Positions 1 to 10,992 of a DNA stretch of 64,000 nt are shown one piece after another (within the stretch, counting starts at the first letter, position 1; each line of letters starts with the position of its first letter). The DNA is from Ramlibacter albus (GTDB lineage: Bacteria; Pseudomonadota; Gammaproteobacteria; Burkholderiales; Burkholderiaceae_C): contig NZ_JACORU010000007.1 in NCBI RefSeq assembly GCF_014297445.1, positions 299,189 to 363,188 on the forward strand. The letters run 5' to 3'. Under the pieces are notes generated by a model, which made no database searches, was not told the DNA's origin, and saw only the letters and a program-made list of their open reading frames with translations. A program made the translations under genes and the position numbers.

Positions 1-1
1 G

Positions 2-1315
2 CGCGTGAAGCGCCGCGACGGTTCGCTCTTCGATGCGCGTTTGTACGTGTCGCCGCTCGTGGATGCCAAGGGCCACCAGACCGGCTGGATGACGTCGATG
101 ACGGACATCACCGAGCCGAACCGCATCCGGGAGCAGTTGCAGGCGTCGCACGAGCGCTTCACGACCGTGCTGGAAGCATTGGATGCATCTGTTTCCGTCG
201 CGCCGCTCGGCAGCGAAGAGCTGCTCTTCGCCAACAAGCTCTATCGGCTGTGGTTCGGTGGGCAGGCCGCGGGCCACTTGCAGATGGTGGCGCAGGCTGG
301 CGTTCCGGCGCAGCGGCCCGAACAGACGCTCGACGACGTCGACGCGTTCGCCGGACTGCCGACCGGCACCCTCACGACCGCGCAATCGGAGAACGCGGAG
401 ATCTACGTGCCCGAGCTCGGCAAATGGCTCGAAGTGCGGTCGCGCTACCTCAACTGGGTGGACGGGCGCCTCGCGCAGATGGTGATCGCCACCGACATCA
501 CGCCGCGCCGCCACGCGGAAGAGCAATCGGCCGCGCAGGCCGAGCGCGCGCAATCCGCCAGCCGCCTCGTGACCATGGGCGAGATGGCCTCGAGCGTCGC
601 GCACGAGCTCAACCAGCCGCTCACCGCCATCCTCAACTACAGCAACGGCCTCGTCTCGCGGATCAAGAGCAAGCAGATCAACGAGGAGGACCTGCTGGCC
701 GCGCTCGACAAGACGGCACGGCAGGCGCAGCGCGCGGGCCAGATCATCCAGCGCATCCGCTCCTTCGTGAAACGCAGCGAACCCAACCGCACGCCGTCGG
801 ACGTGCACGTGATGGTGAACGAGGCGCTCGAGCTCGCCGAGATCGAGCTGCGCCGACGCAACGTTCGCCTGTCGCACTACGTCGCCGCGCGCCTGCCCAA
901 GCTGATGGTGGACCCGATCCTCATCGAGCAGGTGCTGGTGAACCTGCTGAAGAACGCCGCCGAATCCATCGAGCACGCCAAGCGGCCCGCGAGCCGGCGC
1001 AGCGTGGAGCTGCGCGCGATCCCGAAGCAGGTGGACGACCAGCAGGTGGTGGAGTTCTCGGTGCTCGACTCGGGCTCGGGCCTCGCGCCCGAAGTGATGG
1101 ACCGGTTGTACGAGGCCTTCTTCTCGACGAAGGTGGAAGGCATGGGCATCGGCCTGAACCTGTGCCGCAGCATCGTGGAGTCGCACCACGGGAGGATGCA
1201 CGCGGAGAACATCTACAATGGGGTGGAAGTCGCCGGGTGCCGTTTTTCCTTCTGGATACCGGTCTCCGGCGCTATCAATACAGTAGCAGGCAAGGACGCC
1301 GGGGTGACAGTATGA
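2..1315 (+). CDS. PAS-domain sensor histidine kinase, 5' truncated by window edge
   Basis: C-terminal part of a two-component sensor kinase; the frame is open to the window start, so the GTG at 5 is probably not the true start. The fragment begins inside a PAS/PAC module (MTDITE motif near residue 35), has a second PAS-like segment to about residue 165, then the dimerisation H-box [12 protein letters not shown] with phospho-accepting His at about residue 200. The ATPase domain shows the N box (NLLKNAAES, about 313), G1 (DSGSGL), F box (FFSTK) and G2 (GMGIGLNLC). This HELNQPL class pairs with FixJ-type regulators, and such a regulator follows with an ATGA overlap. The stimulus is unknown because the N-terminus is missing. 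Confidence 0.93.
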   Translation, partial: RVKRRDGSLFDARLYVSPLVDAKGHQTGWMTSMTDITEPNRIREQLQASHERFTTVLEALDASVSVAPLGSEELLFANKLYRLWFGGQAAGHLQMVAQAGVPAQRPEQTLDDVDAFAGLPTGTLTTAQSENAEIYVPELGKWLEVRSRYLNWVDGRLAQMVIATDITPRRHAEEQSAAQAERAQSASRLVTMGEMASSVAHELNQPLTAILNYSNGLVSRIKSKQINEEDLLAALDKTARQAQRAGQIIQRIRSFVKRSEPNRTPSDVHVMVNEALELAEIELRRRNVRLSHYVAARLPKLMVDPILIEQVLVNLLKNAAESIEHAKRPASRRSVELRAIPKQVDDQQVVEFSVLDSGSGLAPEVMDRLYEAFFSTKVEGMGIGLNLCRSIVESHHGRMHAENIYNGVEVAGCRFSFWIPVSGAINTVAGKDAGVTV

Positions 1316-1938
1316 GTTTGATTCCCAAAAAGGGAACCGTGTACGTCGTCGACGACGACGAGGCCGTCCGCGATTCGCTGCAGTGGCTGCTGGAGGGCAA
1401 GGACTACCGCGTCCGCTGCTTCGACTCCGCCGAATCCTTCCTCGCCCGCTACGACCCGCGCGAGGTGGCCTGCCTGATCGTCGACATCCGCATGGGCGGC
1501 ATGACCGGGCTGGAGCTGCAGGACCGTCTGGTCGAGCGCAAGTCGCCGCTGCCCATCGTCTTCATCACAGGCCACGGCGACGTGCCGATGGCGGTGAACA
1601 CGATGAAGAAGGGCGCGATGGACTTCATCCAGAAGCCCTTCAAGGAAGACGAGCTGGTGTCGCTGGTCGAGCGCATGCTCGAGCGCGCGAAGGACACGTT
1701 CGCCGAATACCAGTCGCAGGCCAGCCGCGACGCGCTGCTGTCCAAGCTGACCTCGCGCGAGGCGCAGGTGCTCGAGCGCATCGTCGCGGGCCGCCTGAAC
1801 AAGCAGATCGCCGACGACCTGGGCATCAGCATCAAGACGGTGGAGGCGCACCGCGCCAACATCATGGAGAAGTTGAACGCCAACACCGTGGCCGACCTGC
1901 TGAAGATCGCGCTCGGCCAGACACCCCCGAAAGCCTGA
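1312..1938 (+). CDS. FixJ/LuxR-type response regulator
   Basis: A 208-residue DNA-binding response regulator, partner of the upstream kinase. The receiver domain (about 8-125) has the acidic pocket VVDDDE, the phospho-acceptor Asp58 (LIVDIRM), the conserved Thr in FITGHGD and the Lys in IQKPF. A LuxR-type helix-turn-helix follows (about 140-200), with [14 protein letters not shown] and [19 protein letters not shown]. The start ATG overlaps the kinase stop (ATGA), so the two are translationally coupled. Its stop overlaps the folD start (TGATG), so folD may share this transcript although it is functionally unrelated. Confidence 0.95.
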   Translation: MSLIPKKGTVYVVDDDEAVRDSLQWLLEGKDYRVRCFDSAESFLARYDPREVACLIVDIRMGGMTGLELQDRLVERKSPLPIVFITGHGDVPMAVNTMKKGAMDFIQKPFKEDELVSLVERMLERAKDTFAEYQSQASRDALLSKLTSREAQVLERIVAGRLNKQIADDLGISIKTVEAHRANIMEKLNANTVADLLKIALGQTPPKA

Positions 1939-2789
1939 TGGCCGCACAGATCATCGATGGCAACGCGCTTGCCAAGCAGGTCCGCGCCGAAGTCGTGGGC
2001 CGGGTCGAAGCGCTGAAGGCCCGCGGCGTCCAGCCGCACCTGGCCATCGTGCTCGTGGGCGAAGACCCGGCCAGCCAGGTCTATGTGAAGCACAAGGTCA
2101 ACGACAGCGAGCAGACGGGCCTGAAGGCGACGCTGGAGCGCTACCCGGCCACGCTCGCCGAAGCGCAGCTGCTCGAACGCATCCACGCGCTCAACGCGGA
2201 CCCCACGGTGCACGGCATCCTCGTGCAGCTGCCATTGCCGAAGCACATGGACAGCCACAAGGTGATCGAGGCGATCTCGCCGGCCAAGGACGTCGACGGT
2301 TTCCACGTGTCCAGCGCCGGCGCGCTGATGGTGGGCCAGCCGGGCTTCTGGCCCTGCACGCCGCACGGCTGCCTGAAGATGCTCGAGTCGATCGGCTACG
2401 ACTTGAAGGGCAGGAACGCCGTGGTCATCGGCCGCAGCAACATCGTCGGCAAGCCGATGGCGATGATGCTGCTGGCGAAGGACGCCACCGTGACGATCTG
2501 CCACAGCCGTACGAAGGACCTCGCCTCTTTCACGCGCAACGCGGACGTCGTGGTCGCGGCCGTCGGCAAGCGCAACGTGCTGACCGCCGACATGGTCAAG
2601 CCCGGCGCCGTCGTCATCGACGTGGGCATGAACCGCAACGACGAAGGCAAGCTCTGCGGTGACGTGGACTTCGCCGGAGTTTCCCAGGTTGCCGGCTGGA
2701 TCACGCCGGTTCCCGGCGGTGTGGGCCCGATGACGCGCGCGATGCTGCTCGTCAATACGATCGACGCCGCGGAGCGCGCCACACGTTGA
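1938..2789 (+). CDS. folD: Bifunctional methylene-THF dehydrogenase / methenyl-THF cyclohydrolase
   Basis: A cytosolic one-carbon enzyme interconverting 5,10-methylene-THF, 5,10-methenyl-THF and 10-formyl-THF with NADP(H). The 283-residue protein has the usual FolD length. It carries the catalytic Tyr/Lys segment YVKHK (about 49-53), the signature QLPLPKHMD, the Rossmann nucleotide site GRSNIVGKP and the C-terminal PGGVGPMT motif. The ATG overlaps the stop of the preceding response regulator. prlC follows after about 30 bp on the same strand. Confidence 0.97.
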   Translation: MAAQIIDGNALAKQVRAEVVGRVEALKARGVQPHLAIVLVGEDPASQVYVKHKVNDSEQTGLKATLERYPATLAEAQLLERIHALNADPTVHGILVQLPLPKHMDSHKVIEAISPAKDVDGFHVSSAGALMVGQPGFWPCTPHGCLKMLESIGYDLKGRNAVVIGRSNIVGKPMAMMLLAKDATVTICHSRTKDLASFTRNADVVVAAVGKRNVLTADMVKPGAVVIDVGMNRNDEGKLCGDVDFAGVSQVAGWITPVPGGVGPMTRAMLLVNTIDAAERATR

Positions 2790-2820
2790 AACGCGCGCTC
2801 GTGCCGCAAAATACGGCAGC

Positions 2821-4842
2821 ATGAGCAACGCCCTCCTCGATTTCAACGACCTGCCCTTGTGGGACAAGGTCCAGCCGGCCGACGTCGGCCCCGCCGTCGA
2901 TGAACTCCTTGCCCAGGCCGACGCGGCGCTGGAGCAGGTGACGAAACCCGACTTCCCCACCGAGTGGAACGCGATCGCCAAGGTGCTCGACACCGCCACC
3001 GAGCGGCTCGGCCGCGCCTGGGGCATGGTGGGCCACCTCAACGCCGTGGCCGACACGCCCGAGCTGCGCGCCGCGTACAACGCCGCCCTGCCCCGCGTCA
3101 CCGAGTTCTGGACGCGCCTGGGCGCCGACGAGCGCCTGTACGCCAAGTACAAGGCCATCGACGTGCGGCAGCTCAACGCCGAGCAGAAGCAGGCGCACAA
3201 GAACGCCATCCGCAACTTCGTGCTTTCCGGCGCCGAGCTGCAGGGCGCGGCCAAGGAGCGGTTCGCGCAGATCCAGGAGCGGCAGGCCGAGCTGGCGCAG
3301 AAGTTCAGCGAGAACGCGCTCGACGCCACCGACGCCTTCTCGTACTACGCGAGCGCGGAAGAACTCGAAGGCGTGCCCGAGGACGTGGTGCAGGCCGCGC
3401 GCGCCGCTGCAGAAGCCGAAGGCAAGGCCGGCCACAAGCTCACGCTGAAGATGCCGAGCTACCTGCCAGTGATGCAGTTCGCGCGCAACCGCCAGTTGCG
3501 CGAGCGCATGTACCGCGCCTACGTCACGCGCGCCAGCGACCAGGGCGACGCGAAGTTCGACAACAGCGAGCTGATGCGCGAGATCCTCTCGCTGCGCCGC
3601 GAAGAGGCGCAGCTGCTTGGCTACAAGAATTTCGCCGAAGTCTCGCTCGTGCCGAAGATGGCGCAGTCGCCCGAACAGGTGGTCACCTTCCTGCGCGACC
3701 TCGCGAAGCGCGCGCGGCCGTATGCGGAGAAGGACCTGCAGGACATGCGCGAGTTCGCCGCGCAGAAACTCGGCATCGCCGACCCGCAGGCCTGGGACTG
3801 GTCCTTCATCGGCGAGAAGCTGAAGGAGGAGCGCTATGCCTTCAGCGAGCAGGAGGTGAAGCAGTACTTCACCGCGCCCAAGGTGCTGGCGGGCCTCTTC
3901 AAGATCATCGAGACGCTGTTCGAAGTGGCGATCCGCCGCGACTACGCGCCCGTGTGGGCGCCGACGGTGGAGTTCTACCGCATCGAGCGCGAAGGCAAGC
4001 TCGTGGGCCAGTTCTACCTGGACCCCGACGCGCGCACCGGCAAGCGCGGCGGCGCGTGGATGGACGACGTGCGCGCGCGCTGGGCGCGCCCCGACGACGG
4101 CAAGCTGCAGACGCCGGTGGCGCACCTCGTGTGCAACTTCGCCGAAGGCGTCGAAGGCAAGCCGCCGCTGCTGACGCACGACGACGTCATCACCCTCTTC
4201 CACGAGTCGGGCCATGGCCTGCACCACATGCTCACGCAGGTGAACGAGCGCGACGTCTCGGGCATCAGCGGCGTGGAATGGGACGCGGTGGAACTCCCGA
4301 GCCAGTTCATGGAGAACTTCTGCTGGGAATGGGGCGTGCTCAAGCACATGACGGCGCACGTGGACACCGGCGAGCCGCTGCCGCGCCCGCTCTTCGACAA
4401 GATGCTGGCCGCGAAGAATTTCCAGAGCGGCCTGGGCACGCTGCGGCAGATCGAGTTCGCGCTTTTCGACATGCTGTTGCACACGGACCACGATCCGTCC
4501 GCCGACTTCATGCCGCTGCTCGAGAAGGTCCGCGACGAGGTCGCGGTGCTCAAACCGCCCGCGTTCAACCGCATGGCGCATACTTTCAGTCACATTTTCG
4601 CGGGCGGCTACGCGGCCGGCTACTACAGCTACAAGTGGGCCGAAGTGCTTTCCGCCGACGCGTACGCCGCGTTCGAGGAAACAGCGGGTAATGACGGTAT
4701 GCCCAGCGTGGAAACGGGTAGAAAATACCGCAGAGCCATACTCGAGGCGGGCGGCAGCCGGCCGGCGATGGAGTCGTTCAAGGCCTTCCGCGGCCGCGAG
4801 CCCACGCTGGACGCCCTGCTGCGGCACCAGGGCATGGCCTGA
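2821..4842 (+). CDS. prlC: Oligopeptidase A (M3 family zinc metallopeptidase)
   Basis: A cytoplasmic zinc endopeptidase that degrades oligopeptides and cleaved signal peptides. The 673-residue length fits PrlC/OpdA. The catalytic HExxH motif reads FHESGHGLHH, and the third zinc ligand lies in the downstream helix WDAVELPSQFMEN. The C-terminal FSHIFAGGYAAGYYSY segment is typical of M3A enzymes. There is no signal peptide. It lies 31 bp after folD on the same strand and may be co-transcribed. Confidence 0.96.
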   Translation: MSNALLDFNDLPLWDKVQPADVGPAVDELLAQADAALEQVTKPDFPTEWNAIAKVLDTATERLGRAWGMVGHLNAVADTPELRAAYNAALPRVTEFWTRLGADERLYAKYKAIDVRQLNAEQKQAHKNAIRNFVLSGAELQGAAKERFAQIQERQAELAQKFSENALDATDAFSYYASAEELEGVPEDVVQAARAAAEAEGKAGHKLTLKMPSYLPVMQFARNRQLRERMYRAYVTRASDQGDAKFDNSELMREILSLRREEAQLLGYKNFAEVSLVPKMAQSPEQVVTFLRDLAKRARPYAEKDLQDMREFAAQKLGIADPQAWDWSFIGEKLKEERYAFSEQEVKQYFTAPKVLAGLFKIIETLFEVAIRRDYAPVWAPTVEFYRIEREGKLVGQFYLDPDARTGKRGGAWMDDVRARWARPDDGKLQTPVAHLVCNFAEGVEGKPPLLTHDDVITLFHESGHGLHHMLTQVNERDVSGISGVEWDAVELPSQFMENFCWEWGVLKHMTAHVDTGEPLPRPLFDKMLAAKNFQSGLGTLRQIEFALFDMLLHTDHDPSADFMPLLEKVRDEVAVLKPPAFNRMAHTFSHIFAGGYAAGYYSYKWAEVLSADAYAAFEETAGNDGMPSVETGRKYRRAILEAGGSRPAMESFKAFRGREPTLDALLRHQGMA

Positions 4843-4879
4843 CGACCGAACAGAACCAAAGACGTTGGAGTAACCCGAG

Positions 4880-5539
4880 ATGTTCCAAGCGCGACCCGTG
4901 GTTGGCGCGGCCCTGCTGGGGCTGGCGGCTCTGTGCAGCATCGGTGCCGGGGCGCAGACGATCTACCGCATCGTCGGCCCGGATGGCAAGGTCACGTTCT
5001 CCGATCGGCCGCCCGAAGACGCGAAAGCCAAGGCCTCGCTCGCGCCGACGGTGAGCGGCGCGAATAGCACGCAGAGCCTGCCGTTCGAGCTGCGCCAGCC
5101 CGCCCAGCGCTACCCCGTCACGCTGTACACGGCCGCCAACTGCGCACCCTGCGGCAACGCGCGCAACTTCCTCTCCTCGCGCGGCATCCCGTTCACCGAG
5201 CGCACGGTGGGCAGCAACGAGGACATCGAAGCCTTGCAGCGCCTGGCCGGGTCGCCGACGGTGCCCTTCGCCACCATCGGCGCGCAGCAGCTCAAGGGAT
5301 TCTCGGAATCGGAGTGGTCGCAGTTCCTCGACGCCGCGGGCTACCCGAAGACGTCGATCCTGCCCGCGGGTTATCGCAACCCGCCGCCCTCGCCGCTCGT
5401 GGCGGTGCAGGCACCCACGCAGCCACGCGCGCAGGGTGGTGACGGGCAGCAGCCCACGGCGCAGAACACGCCGGGGCAGCAACAGCCGCCGCGGCCGCCG
5501 GCCGAGAACCCGGACAACCCCGCCGGGATCCGGTTCTAG
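4880..5539 (+). CDS. DUF4124 plus glutaredoxin-like periplasmic protein
   Basis: A 219-residue exported protein. An N-terminal hydrophobic signal peptide (about 1-25, ending GAGAQ) is followed by a DUF4124-like segment ([18 protein letters not shown]). A glutaredoxin/thioredoxin-like fold begins near residue 80 with a CAPC redox motif (Cys88, Cys91) and the cis-Pro region GSPTVPF. The last 50 residues are Pro/Gln-rich and probably disordered. A role in periplasmic thiol-disulfide chemistry is inferred from the CxxC. The gene converges on rpiA, and their stop codons share the CTAG at 5536-5539. Confidence 0.88.
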   Translation: MFQARPVVGAALLGLAALCSIGAGAQTIYRIVGPDGKVTFSDRPPEDAKAKASLAPTVSGANSTQSLPFELRQPAQRYPVTLYTAANCAPCGNARNFLSSRGIPFTERTVGSNEDIEALQRLAGSPTVPFATIGAQQLKGFSESEWSQFLDAAGYPKTSILPAGYRNPPPSPLVAVQAPTQPRAQGGDGQQPTAQNTPGQQQPPRPPAENPDNPAGIRF

Positions 5540-6216
5540 AACTCCAGCGTCTTCACGCCCGCCGCCGTGCCCAGCAGGCACACGGCGGCCTTCTGGTGCG
5601 CGAACACGCCCACCGTCACCACGCCGGGCCACTGGTTCACTTCGCTTTCGAACGCGAGCGGATCGCCGATCGCGAGCCCCGTCACGTCGAGGATGTGCTG
5701 GCCGTTGTCCGTGACGAGCGGTGCGTTGTCCTTCATGCGCAGCTTCGCGGTGCCACCCTTCGCAGCGAAGAGTGCCGTGATGCGCTTCGTGGCCATGGGG
5801 ATCACTTCCACCGGCAACGGGAACTTGCCCAGCGTGTCCACCAGCTTCGACTCGTCGGCGATGCACACGAAGCGCTTCGACTGCGCCGCGACGATCTTCT
5901 CGCGCGTGAGCGCCGCGCCGCCACCCTTGACCATGTAGCCGCGGCGGTCGATCTCGTCGGCGCCGTCGATGTACACGGAGAGTTCGCCCACCTCGTTGGC
6001 ATCGAACACCTGGATGCCCAGCGCGCGCAGGCGCTCGGTGGAAGCGTTGGAGCTGGAGACCGCGCCGGGGATCTTGTCCTTCATCGCCGCGAGCGCATCG
6101 ATGAACTTGTTGACCGTGGAGCCGGTGCCCACGCCGACGATCTCGCCCGGCACCACGTATTGCAGCGCGGCCTGCCCGACCAGCGCCTTCAGTTCGTCCT
6201 GCGTCATTTGCGACAA
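5536..6216 (-). CDS. rpiA: Ribose-5-phosphate isomerase A
   Basis: Interconverts ribose 5-phosphate and ribulose 5-phosphate in the pentose phosphate pathway. The 226-residue protein has the RpiA phosphate-binding loop VGVGTGSTV, the active-site segment YIDGADEID, the [11 protein letters not shown] motif and the EVIPMA segment. It is divergent from pyrD with only about 25 bp between the starts, so the two promoters must lie very close or overlap. The 3' end overlaps the convergent DUF4124-glutaredoxin gene by four bases. Confidence 0.96.
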   Translation of the reverse strand: MSQMTQDELKALVGQAALQYVVPGEIVGVGTGSTVNKFIDALAAMKDKIPGAVSSSNASTERLRALGIQVFDANEVGELSVYIDGADEIDRRGYMVKGGGAALTREKIVAAQSKRFVCIADESKLVDTLGKFPLPVEVIPMATKRITALFAAKGGTAKLRMKDNAPLVTDNGQHILDVTGLAIGDPLAFESEVNQWPGVVTVGVFAHQKAAVCLLGTAAGVKTLEF

Positions 6217-6241
6217 TCCTTTCGAAGCAAGGGATTATCCG

Positions 6242-7300
6242 ATGTCGCTGTTGCCCTATTCGCTGGCCCGCCCGTTCCTGTTCGGGCTCGATGCCGAGGT
6301 CGCGCACGAGCTCACGCTCGGCTCGCTCGCGCGCGTGCAGGGCACGCCGCTCGCGCTGGCGTATCGCAACAGGTTCGTGGACGACCCTGTCGAGCTCGCC
6401 GGGCTGCGCTTCCCCAACCGCGTGGGGCTCGCCGCCGGGCTGGACAAGAACGCGCGCTGCATCGACGGGCTCGGTGCGATGGGTTTCGGTTTCGTCGAGG
6501 TGGGCACCGTCACGCCCAAGCCGCAGCCGGGCAACCCCAAGCCGCGCATGTTCCGGCTGCCGCAGGCGGATGCGCTGATCAACCGGCTGGGCTTCAACAA
6601 CGACGGGCTCGAGGCTTTCATCGGCAACGTCAAGCGCTCTTCCTTCCGCTCGCGCGGCCGGTTGCTCGGGCTGAACATCGGCAAGAACGCGGCGACGCCG
6701 ATCGACAAGGCCACGTGCGATTACATCGTGTGCCTCGAAGGCGTGTACCCGCACGCGGACTACGTCACCGTCAACATCTCCAGCCCCAACACGCAGAACC
6801 TGCGTTCGCTGCAGAGCGACGAGGCGCTGGACGGCCTGCTCTCCGCGCTCGCGCGCCAGCGCGAGGCGCTGGCCACGCAGCATGGCCGACGCGTGCCGAT
6901 GTTCGTGAAGATCGCACCGGACCTGGACGAGAAGCAGGTGGAAGTGATTGCGGCGACGCTGCGGCGGCAAGGCATGGACGGCGTGATCGCGACCAACACC
7001 ACGATCGCGCGCGATGCGGTGAAGGGCTTGCCGCATGCGGAGGAAACCGGGGGCCTGAGCGGGGCGCCGGTGCGCGAGATGAGCAATCGCGTGATCTCGC
7101 AACTGCGTGCTGCATTGGGACCCGGCTTCCCGATCATCGGCGTAGGCGGCGTCATGAGCGCGCAGGACGCCGTGGACAAGGTGCAGGCGGGTGCGGACGT
7201 GGTGCAGATCTACACCGGCCTCATCTACCGCGGGCCACAGCTTGTCGATGACGTCGCGCGTGCGCTGAAGCGGATGAGCGCTTCAAAGAGCCCTGCGTAG
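6242..7300 (+). CDS. pyrD: Dihydroorotate dehydrogenase (quinone), class 2
   Basis: Membrane-associated flavoenzyme of pyrimidine synthesis that oxidises dihydroorotate to orotate with quinone as acceptor. The 352-residue protein starts [14 protein letters not shown], an amphipathic N-terminal helix region typical of class 2 enzymes. It shows [30 protein letters not shown], the NRLGFNN segment, the catalytic-Ser region VNISSPNT, and the FMN site GVGGVMS. A longer in-frame upstream extension is rejected because it would read through the rpiA start. The 3' end overlaps the opposing TonB receptor by 18 bp. Confidence 0.96.
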   Translation: MSLLPYSLARPFLFGLDAEVAHELTLGSLARVQGTPLALAYRNRFVDDPVELAGLRFPNRVGLAAGLDKNARCIDGLGAMGFGFVEVGTVTPKPQPGNPKPRMFRLPQADALINRLGFNNDGLEAFIGNVKRSSFRSRGRLLGLNIGKNAATPIDKATCDYIVCLEGVYPHADYVTVNISSPNTQNLRSLQSDEALDGLLSALARQREALATQHGRRVPMFVKIAPDLDEKQVEVIAATLRRQGMDGVIATNTTIARDAVKGLPHAEETGGLSGAPVREMSNRVISQLRAALGPGFPIIGVGGVMSAQDAVDKVQAGADVVQIYTGLIYRGPQLVDDVARALKRMSASKSPA

Positions 7301-9331
7301 GGCGAGCTTCAGGCTGTATTGCCGCCCCGGCGCCGGCTCGAAGAATCGCGAATTGCCTTCGTTCACGATCACCGATCCCGCATAGCGGCGGTCCGTGACG
7401 TTGTCCACGCGCAGCGTCGTGTCCAGCGTCCAGTCGCCCATGGGCTTGCGCCAGCCTGCGTGCAGGCCGAACGTGGTCCACGAGCCGGCAGCATCGCTGT
7501 TCGCATCGTTCACGAACACCTTCGCAGAACGGCGAAGCTCCGCGCCCGCGCGCCAGCCCTGCGCGGGTTCGTACGCGAGGTCCACGCCCGTGAACGAACG
7601 CGCGATGCCGGGAATGCGATTGCCCGTGTCGTCGTACTTCGCCGAGATCCACGTCTGCGCCACCTGCGCGCGCCAGTCGCGCGCGAACTCGAGCGCGGCG
7701 CCGAGTTCCGCACCGCGACGCGACGTCTCACCCGCATTGCGGAAGGTGCTGCGCCCGCCCACGTTGGACTGGGTGACGATCTCGTCCCGCGTACCCACAT
7801 CGAACACCGCCGCCGACCACTCGTAGCGCAGCGTCGCATCGCGCGCCGAACGGCCCTTGAGCCCCGCCTCGATGTTGCGGCTGCGCGCGGGCTTGAGCGC
7901 GAAGTTCAGCCCCGCACGCCCGTCCGGCCGATACGCCAGCTCGTTGAACGTCGGCGTCTCGAACCCCTTGCCCGCCGACGCATACGCATGCAGCCGCGGC
8001 GAGAAATTCCACATCGCGGCCAGCACCGGCAGCGCCGCGCTGTAGCTCACCGACCCGCTGTCGTCGCCGTTGGTGCCGACGATGTAGCGGTCGCTGGAAC
8101 GGAAGCGCACGCTCGAGTGGCGCACGCCGGCAGTGAGGGTCCACGCATCGGACGGCTTCCACACGGCCTGCACGTAGGGGTCGAGGTTCGTCACGTCGTT
8201 GCGCTCGTCGCGCCGCAACGCGCCCTGCACGCCGAGCGTGGAGCCGACGAAGTTCTGCCAGCCGCGGCGATCCTCTTCGAGTGCGTCGTACGAAAGCCCC
8301 GCCACCGCTTCCAGCGGCCCGCGCTTCGCGGTCCAGCGCACGTCCACGCCACCATAGCGGCGCGTGAGGTCGATCATGCCGCCGGGGTGCAGCGGGTTGG
8401 CCTGCGCCGCCGCGGGGATCGCCTGGTATTGGTCGGTGCCGCGCTCGCCCGTGTAGACCATCACGCGCAGCTTGTCGTCGCCCGCGATGCGCCGCTCGTG
8501 CACGAGCCCCACCTGCGACTGATGAACGGTCTTGCGCGTGTTGAACGTGAGCGCATTCGCATCGACACCGCGCGGGTTCGCATCGAACTGCGCGCGCGAC
8601 AGGCCCAGCGGGTCGTCGGCGCGCAGGTCGAGGATGTTGGCGACGAACATCCATTCGCCGCCGCCTTGCGGCTTCCAGTCGAGGCGCAGGTTGCCGACGC
8701 TGCGCTCCGCCGCGCTGTGGTCACGCCAGCCATCGGTGGAGAAGCGGCTTGCGCTCGCGCTGACACCGACGGCACCTGTCGCACCCGTCACGCGCAGCGC
8801 GGGCTTGAGCAGGCCGTCGCTTCCAGCAACGACCGAGCCCGTTACCGCACCGCGCCCCTCGCCCGCCTCGGTGAACATCTGCACCACGCCGCCCGACGAG
8901 TTGCCATACAGCGCGGAGAACGGCCCGCGCAGCACTTCCACCCGGCTCGCCGACGACAGGTCGAAGTGCGAGAGCTGGCCTTGCCCGTCGGGCATCGTGG
9001 CCGGTACACCGTCGACATACAGCCGCACGCCGCGCACGCCGAACGTGGAGCGCGCGCCGAAGCCGCGGATCGACAGCTGCAGGTCCTGCGCGAAGTTCTG
9101 CCGGTCGCGCGCCGTCACGCCCGGCACGAAAGCCAGCGCCTCGGACAGCTGCACTTCGGCGCGCCCCGACGCGCGCAGGCGCTCGCCGTCGATCACGTCC
9201 ACCGACGCAGGCACGTCGAAAGGCGCGGCCTCGGTCCGCGTCGCCGTGACCGTCACTTGCGGCAGCACTTGTGCCGCGGCAGCGCCGCACGCGAGCGCGC
9301 CCGCGCTAGCGAAGAATCTCGCTCGCCACAT
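7283..9331 (-). CDS. TonB-dependent outer-membrane receptor
   Basis: A 682-residue outer-membrane receptor for energised uptake of a metal chelate or other large ligand. A short signal peptide (ending CGAAAAQ) precedes a TonB-box-like stretch (PQVTVTATR), the plug domain ([22 protein letters not shown]) and a long barrel ending in an aromatic-containing strand ([11 protein letters not shown]). The start lies inside the preceding FAD oxidoreductase gene on the same strand, suggesting translational coupling. The substrate cannot be told from sequence; the layout is of the BtuB/FecA-like short-plug type without an N-terminal signalling domain. Confidence 0.92.
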   Translation of the reverse strand: MWRARFFASAGALACGAAAAQVLPQVTVTATRTEAAPFDVPASVDVIDGERLRASGRAEVQLSEALAFVPGVTARDRQNFAQDLQLSIRGFGARSTFGVRGVRLYVDGVPATMPDGQGQLSHFDLSSASRVEVLRGPFSALYGNSSGGVVQMFTEAGEGRGAVTGSVVAGSDGLLKPALRVTGATGAVGVSASASRFSTDGWRDHSAAERSVGNLRLDWKPQGGGEWMFVANILDLRADDPLGLSRAQFDANPRGVDANALTFNTRKTVHQSQVGLVHERRIAGDDKLRVMVYTGERGTDQYQAIPAAAQANPLHPGGMIDLTRRYGGVDVRWTAKRGPLEAVAGLSYDALEEDRRGWQNFVGSTLGVQGALRRDERNDVTNLDPYVQAVWKPSDAWTLTAGVRHSSVRFRSSDRYIVGTNGDDSGSVSYSAALPVLAAMWNFSPRLHAYASAGKGFETPTFNELAYRPDGRAGLNFALKPARSRNIEAGLKGRSARDATLRYEWSAAVFDVGTRDEIVTQSNVGGRSTFRNAGETSRRGAELGAALEFARDWRAQVAQTWISAKYDDTGNRIPGIARSFTGVDLAYEPAQGWRAGAELRRSAKVFVNDANSDAAGSWTTFGLHAGWRKPMGDWTLDTTLRVDNVTDRRYAGSVIVNEGNSRFFEPAPGRQYSLKLALRRAL

Positions 9332-10424
9332 ATTCGCCGATCGCCAATGAACTCGTGAGCCCCGGCGACTCGATGCCGAACAGGTTCACCAAACCGGGCA
9401 CGCCGTGCAAGGCCGGCCCGTCGATGCGGAAGTCCGGGGCCTTCTCGCCCGGGCCGTAGATCTTCGGCCGCACGCCGCTGTAGCTGGGTGCCAGCGCGCC
9501 GTCCGGCAAGGCGGGCCAGTAGCGCCGCACTTCCGCATAGAAGCCTTCCGCCCGCGCGGGGTCCACCGCGTAGTCGATCTGCTCGGGGCTGCGCACGTCG
9601 AGCCACTCGAGGTCCGGGCCGAACTTCGCCTGCCCGCCCAGGTCCAGCGTGAGGTGCACGCCCAGCCAGGCATCGGCCGGCGCGGGGTAGATCAGGCGCG
9701 TGAACGGCGCCTTGCCCGCGAGGCTGTAGTAGTTGCCCTTCGCGAAGAACTCGCGCGGAATGTGGCGCGCATCGAGCCCGTCGAAGCGGCGCGCGAGCGC
9801 GGGCGCATGCAGCGACGCAGAATTCACGAGGACGTTACAGGCCAGCTCGCTGCCGTCCTGCATTTGCACGACGTGCGGGCCGCTGCGCGACAACACCGCC
9901 GATTTCACCGGCGAACCCAGGGCCACCATGCCGCCGGCGGATTCGAGGTCGCCCTGCAGCGCGAGCATGAAGCCATGGCTGTCGACGATACCCGTCGTGG
10001 GCGACGACAGCGCCGCCGTGCAGCGCAGTGCCGGCTCCAGCGCCACGGCCTGCGCGGCGGTGAGCCACTCCACCGGCACCCCGTTGGCGGCCGCGCGGTC
10101 CGCTAGCGCGCGCAAGCCCGCGGCCTCTTCCTCGGTGTTGGCCACCACCAGCTTGCCGCAGTTGCGGTGCGGCACGCCATGGCTTGCGCACAGCTCGTAC
10201 AACAAGGCCTTGCCGCGGACGCACATGCGCGCCTTCAGCGAGCCGGGCGTGTAGTACAGGCCGGCGTGGATCACCTCGCTGTTGCGCGAGCTCACGCCCT
10301 GGCCGATGGCGCCCTCGGCCTCGGCCACGATGGTTTCGCGGCCGGCCCCAGCCAGCGCGCGCGCCACCGCCAGGCCCACCGCCCCGGCGCCGATCACCAG
10401 CGCATCAACGCTGTCCATCATCAA
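9306..10424 (-). CDS. FAD-dependent oxidoreductase (DAO family, L-2-hydroxyglutarate oxidase-like)
   Basis: A 372-residue flavoprotein with an N-terminal FAD Rossmann fold ([16 protein letters not shown]) and the segment [21 protein letters not shown], which matches the L-2-hydroxyglutarate oxidase branch (LhgO/L2HGDH) of the DAO superfamily. A C-terminal [20 protein letters not shown] segment closes the FAD site. It probably oxidises a 2-hydroxy acid in the cytoplasm; the exact substrate is inferred from family only. It is the first gene of a two-gene unit with the TonB receptor (26 bp overlap). Confidence 0.88.
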   Translation of the reverse strand: MMMDSVDALVIGAGAVGLAVARALAGAGRETIVAEAEGAIGQGVSSRNSEVIHAGLYYTPGSLKARMCVRGKALLYELCASHGVPHRNCGKLVVANTEEEAAGLRALADRAAANGVPVEWLTAAQAVALEPALRCTAALSSPTTGIVDSHGFMLALQGDLESAGGMVALGSPVKSAVLSRSGPHVVQMQDGSELACNVLVNSASLHAPALARRFDGLDARHIPREFFAKGNYYSLAGKAPFTRLIYPAPADAWLGVHLTLDLGGQAKFGPDLEWLDVRSPEQIDYAVDPARAEGFYAEVRRYWPALPDGALAPSYSGVRPKIYGPGEKAPDFRIDGPALHGVPGLVNLFGIESPGLTSSLAIGEYVASEILR

Positions 10425-10495
10425 AGGTAGGGAGATTCATGCGTCGATTGTGGCCCAGCGGCACCATAATCGGGGCGAGGCGGAGGCTCACCACA

Positions 10496-10984
10496 ATGAA
10501 TGCATTCCTGGTGCCCAAGAAGCCGGACATCTCCCGGCTGGTCGAAGCAGTGCGCGCCAACACGAGCGAGGACACGTTGTCGCGGTTCATGCCGGACTCG
10601 GCGTGGGACGTGGTCGCCGAATACCTGTCACCCGAGAAGATCGAACGAGGCCACGTGCTCATCGCGCAGGGCGCGCTGGACCGCACGCTCTACTTCGTGG
10701 AAAGCGGCATCCTGCGCGTGCACCGCGGCCACCACAACGCCGAACTGCAACTGGCCGTGCTCGGCCCCGGGGCCGTCGTGGGCGAAGGCGCATTCTTCTC
10801 GCACGTCGAGCGCAGCGCCACGGTGCAGGCCACGCAGCCCACCGTGCTGTGGGCACTGACGCCGCGCCGTTTCGACAAGATGAGCAAGGCTCACCCGGAG
10901 GCGGCGCTCGCGCTGTCGATGGCGCTGGGCGCCGTCGTGTCCACGCGCATGCTCAACGTCGCGCGCAAGATCAGCATCACGTAG
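10496..10984 (+). CDS. Cyclic-nucleotide-binding domain protein
   Basis: A 162-residue protein consisting mainly of a Crp-type cNMP-binding beta roll (about 45-150: GHVLIAQGALDRTLYFVESGILRVH, then GPGAVVGEGAFFS). No DNA-binding helix-turn-helix follows, so it is not a Crp regulator; it may sense a nucleotide or bind a partner. The ATG at 10496 is chosen because GGAGG lies nine bases upstream. An in-frame ATG at 10439 would add 19 residues and cannot be excluded. It is divergent from the FAD oxidoreductase. Confidence 0.82.
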   Translation: MNAFLVPKKPDISRLVEAVRANTSEDTLSRFMPDSAWDVVAEYLSPEKIERGHVLIAQGALDRTLYFVESGILRVHRGHHNAELQLAVLGPGAVVGEGAFFSHVERSATVQATQPTVLWALTPRRFDKMSKAHPEAALALSMALGAVVSTRMLNVARKISIT

Positions 10985-10992
10985 TCACGCCG

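Noticed and set aside
2752..4941. Very long open frame on the minus strand (about 729 codons) opposite prlC
   Set aside because: Low-complexity, Arg/Ala/His-rich translation typical of the antisense frame of a high-GC gene. The plus strand encodes an intact M3 peptidase with HExxH in the same interval.
4778..7102. Long minus-strand frame covering the DUF4124-glutaredoxin gene, rpiA and pyrD
   Set aside because: Shadow frame rich in Arg and repetitive; rpiA and pyrD in other frames carry full family motifs.
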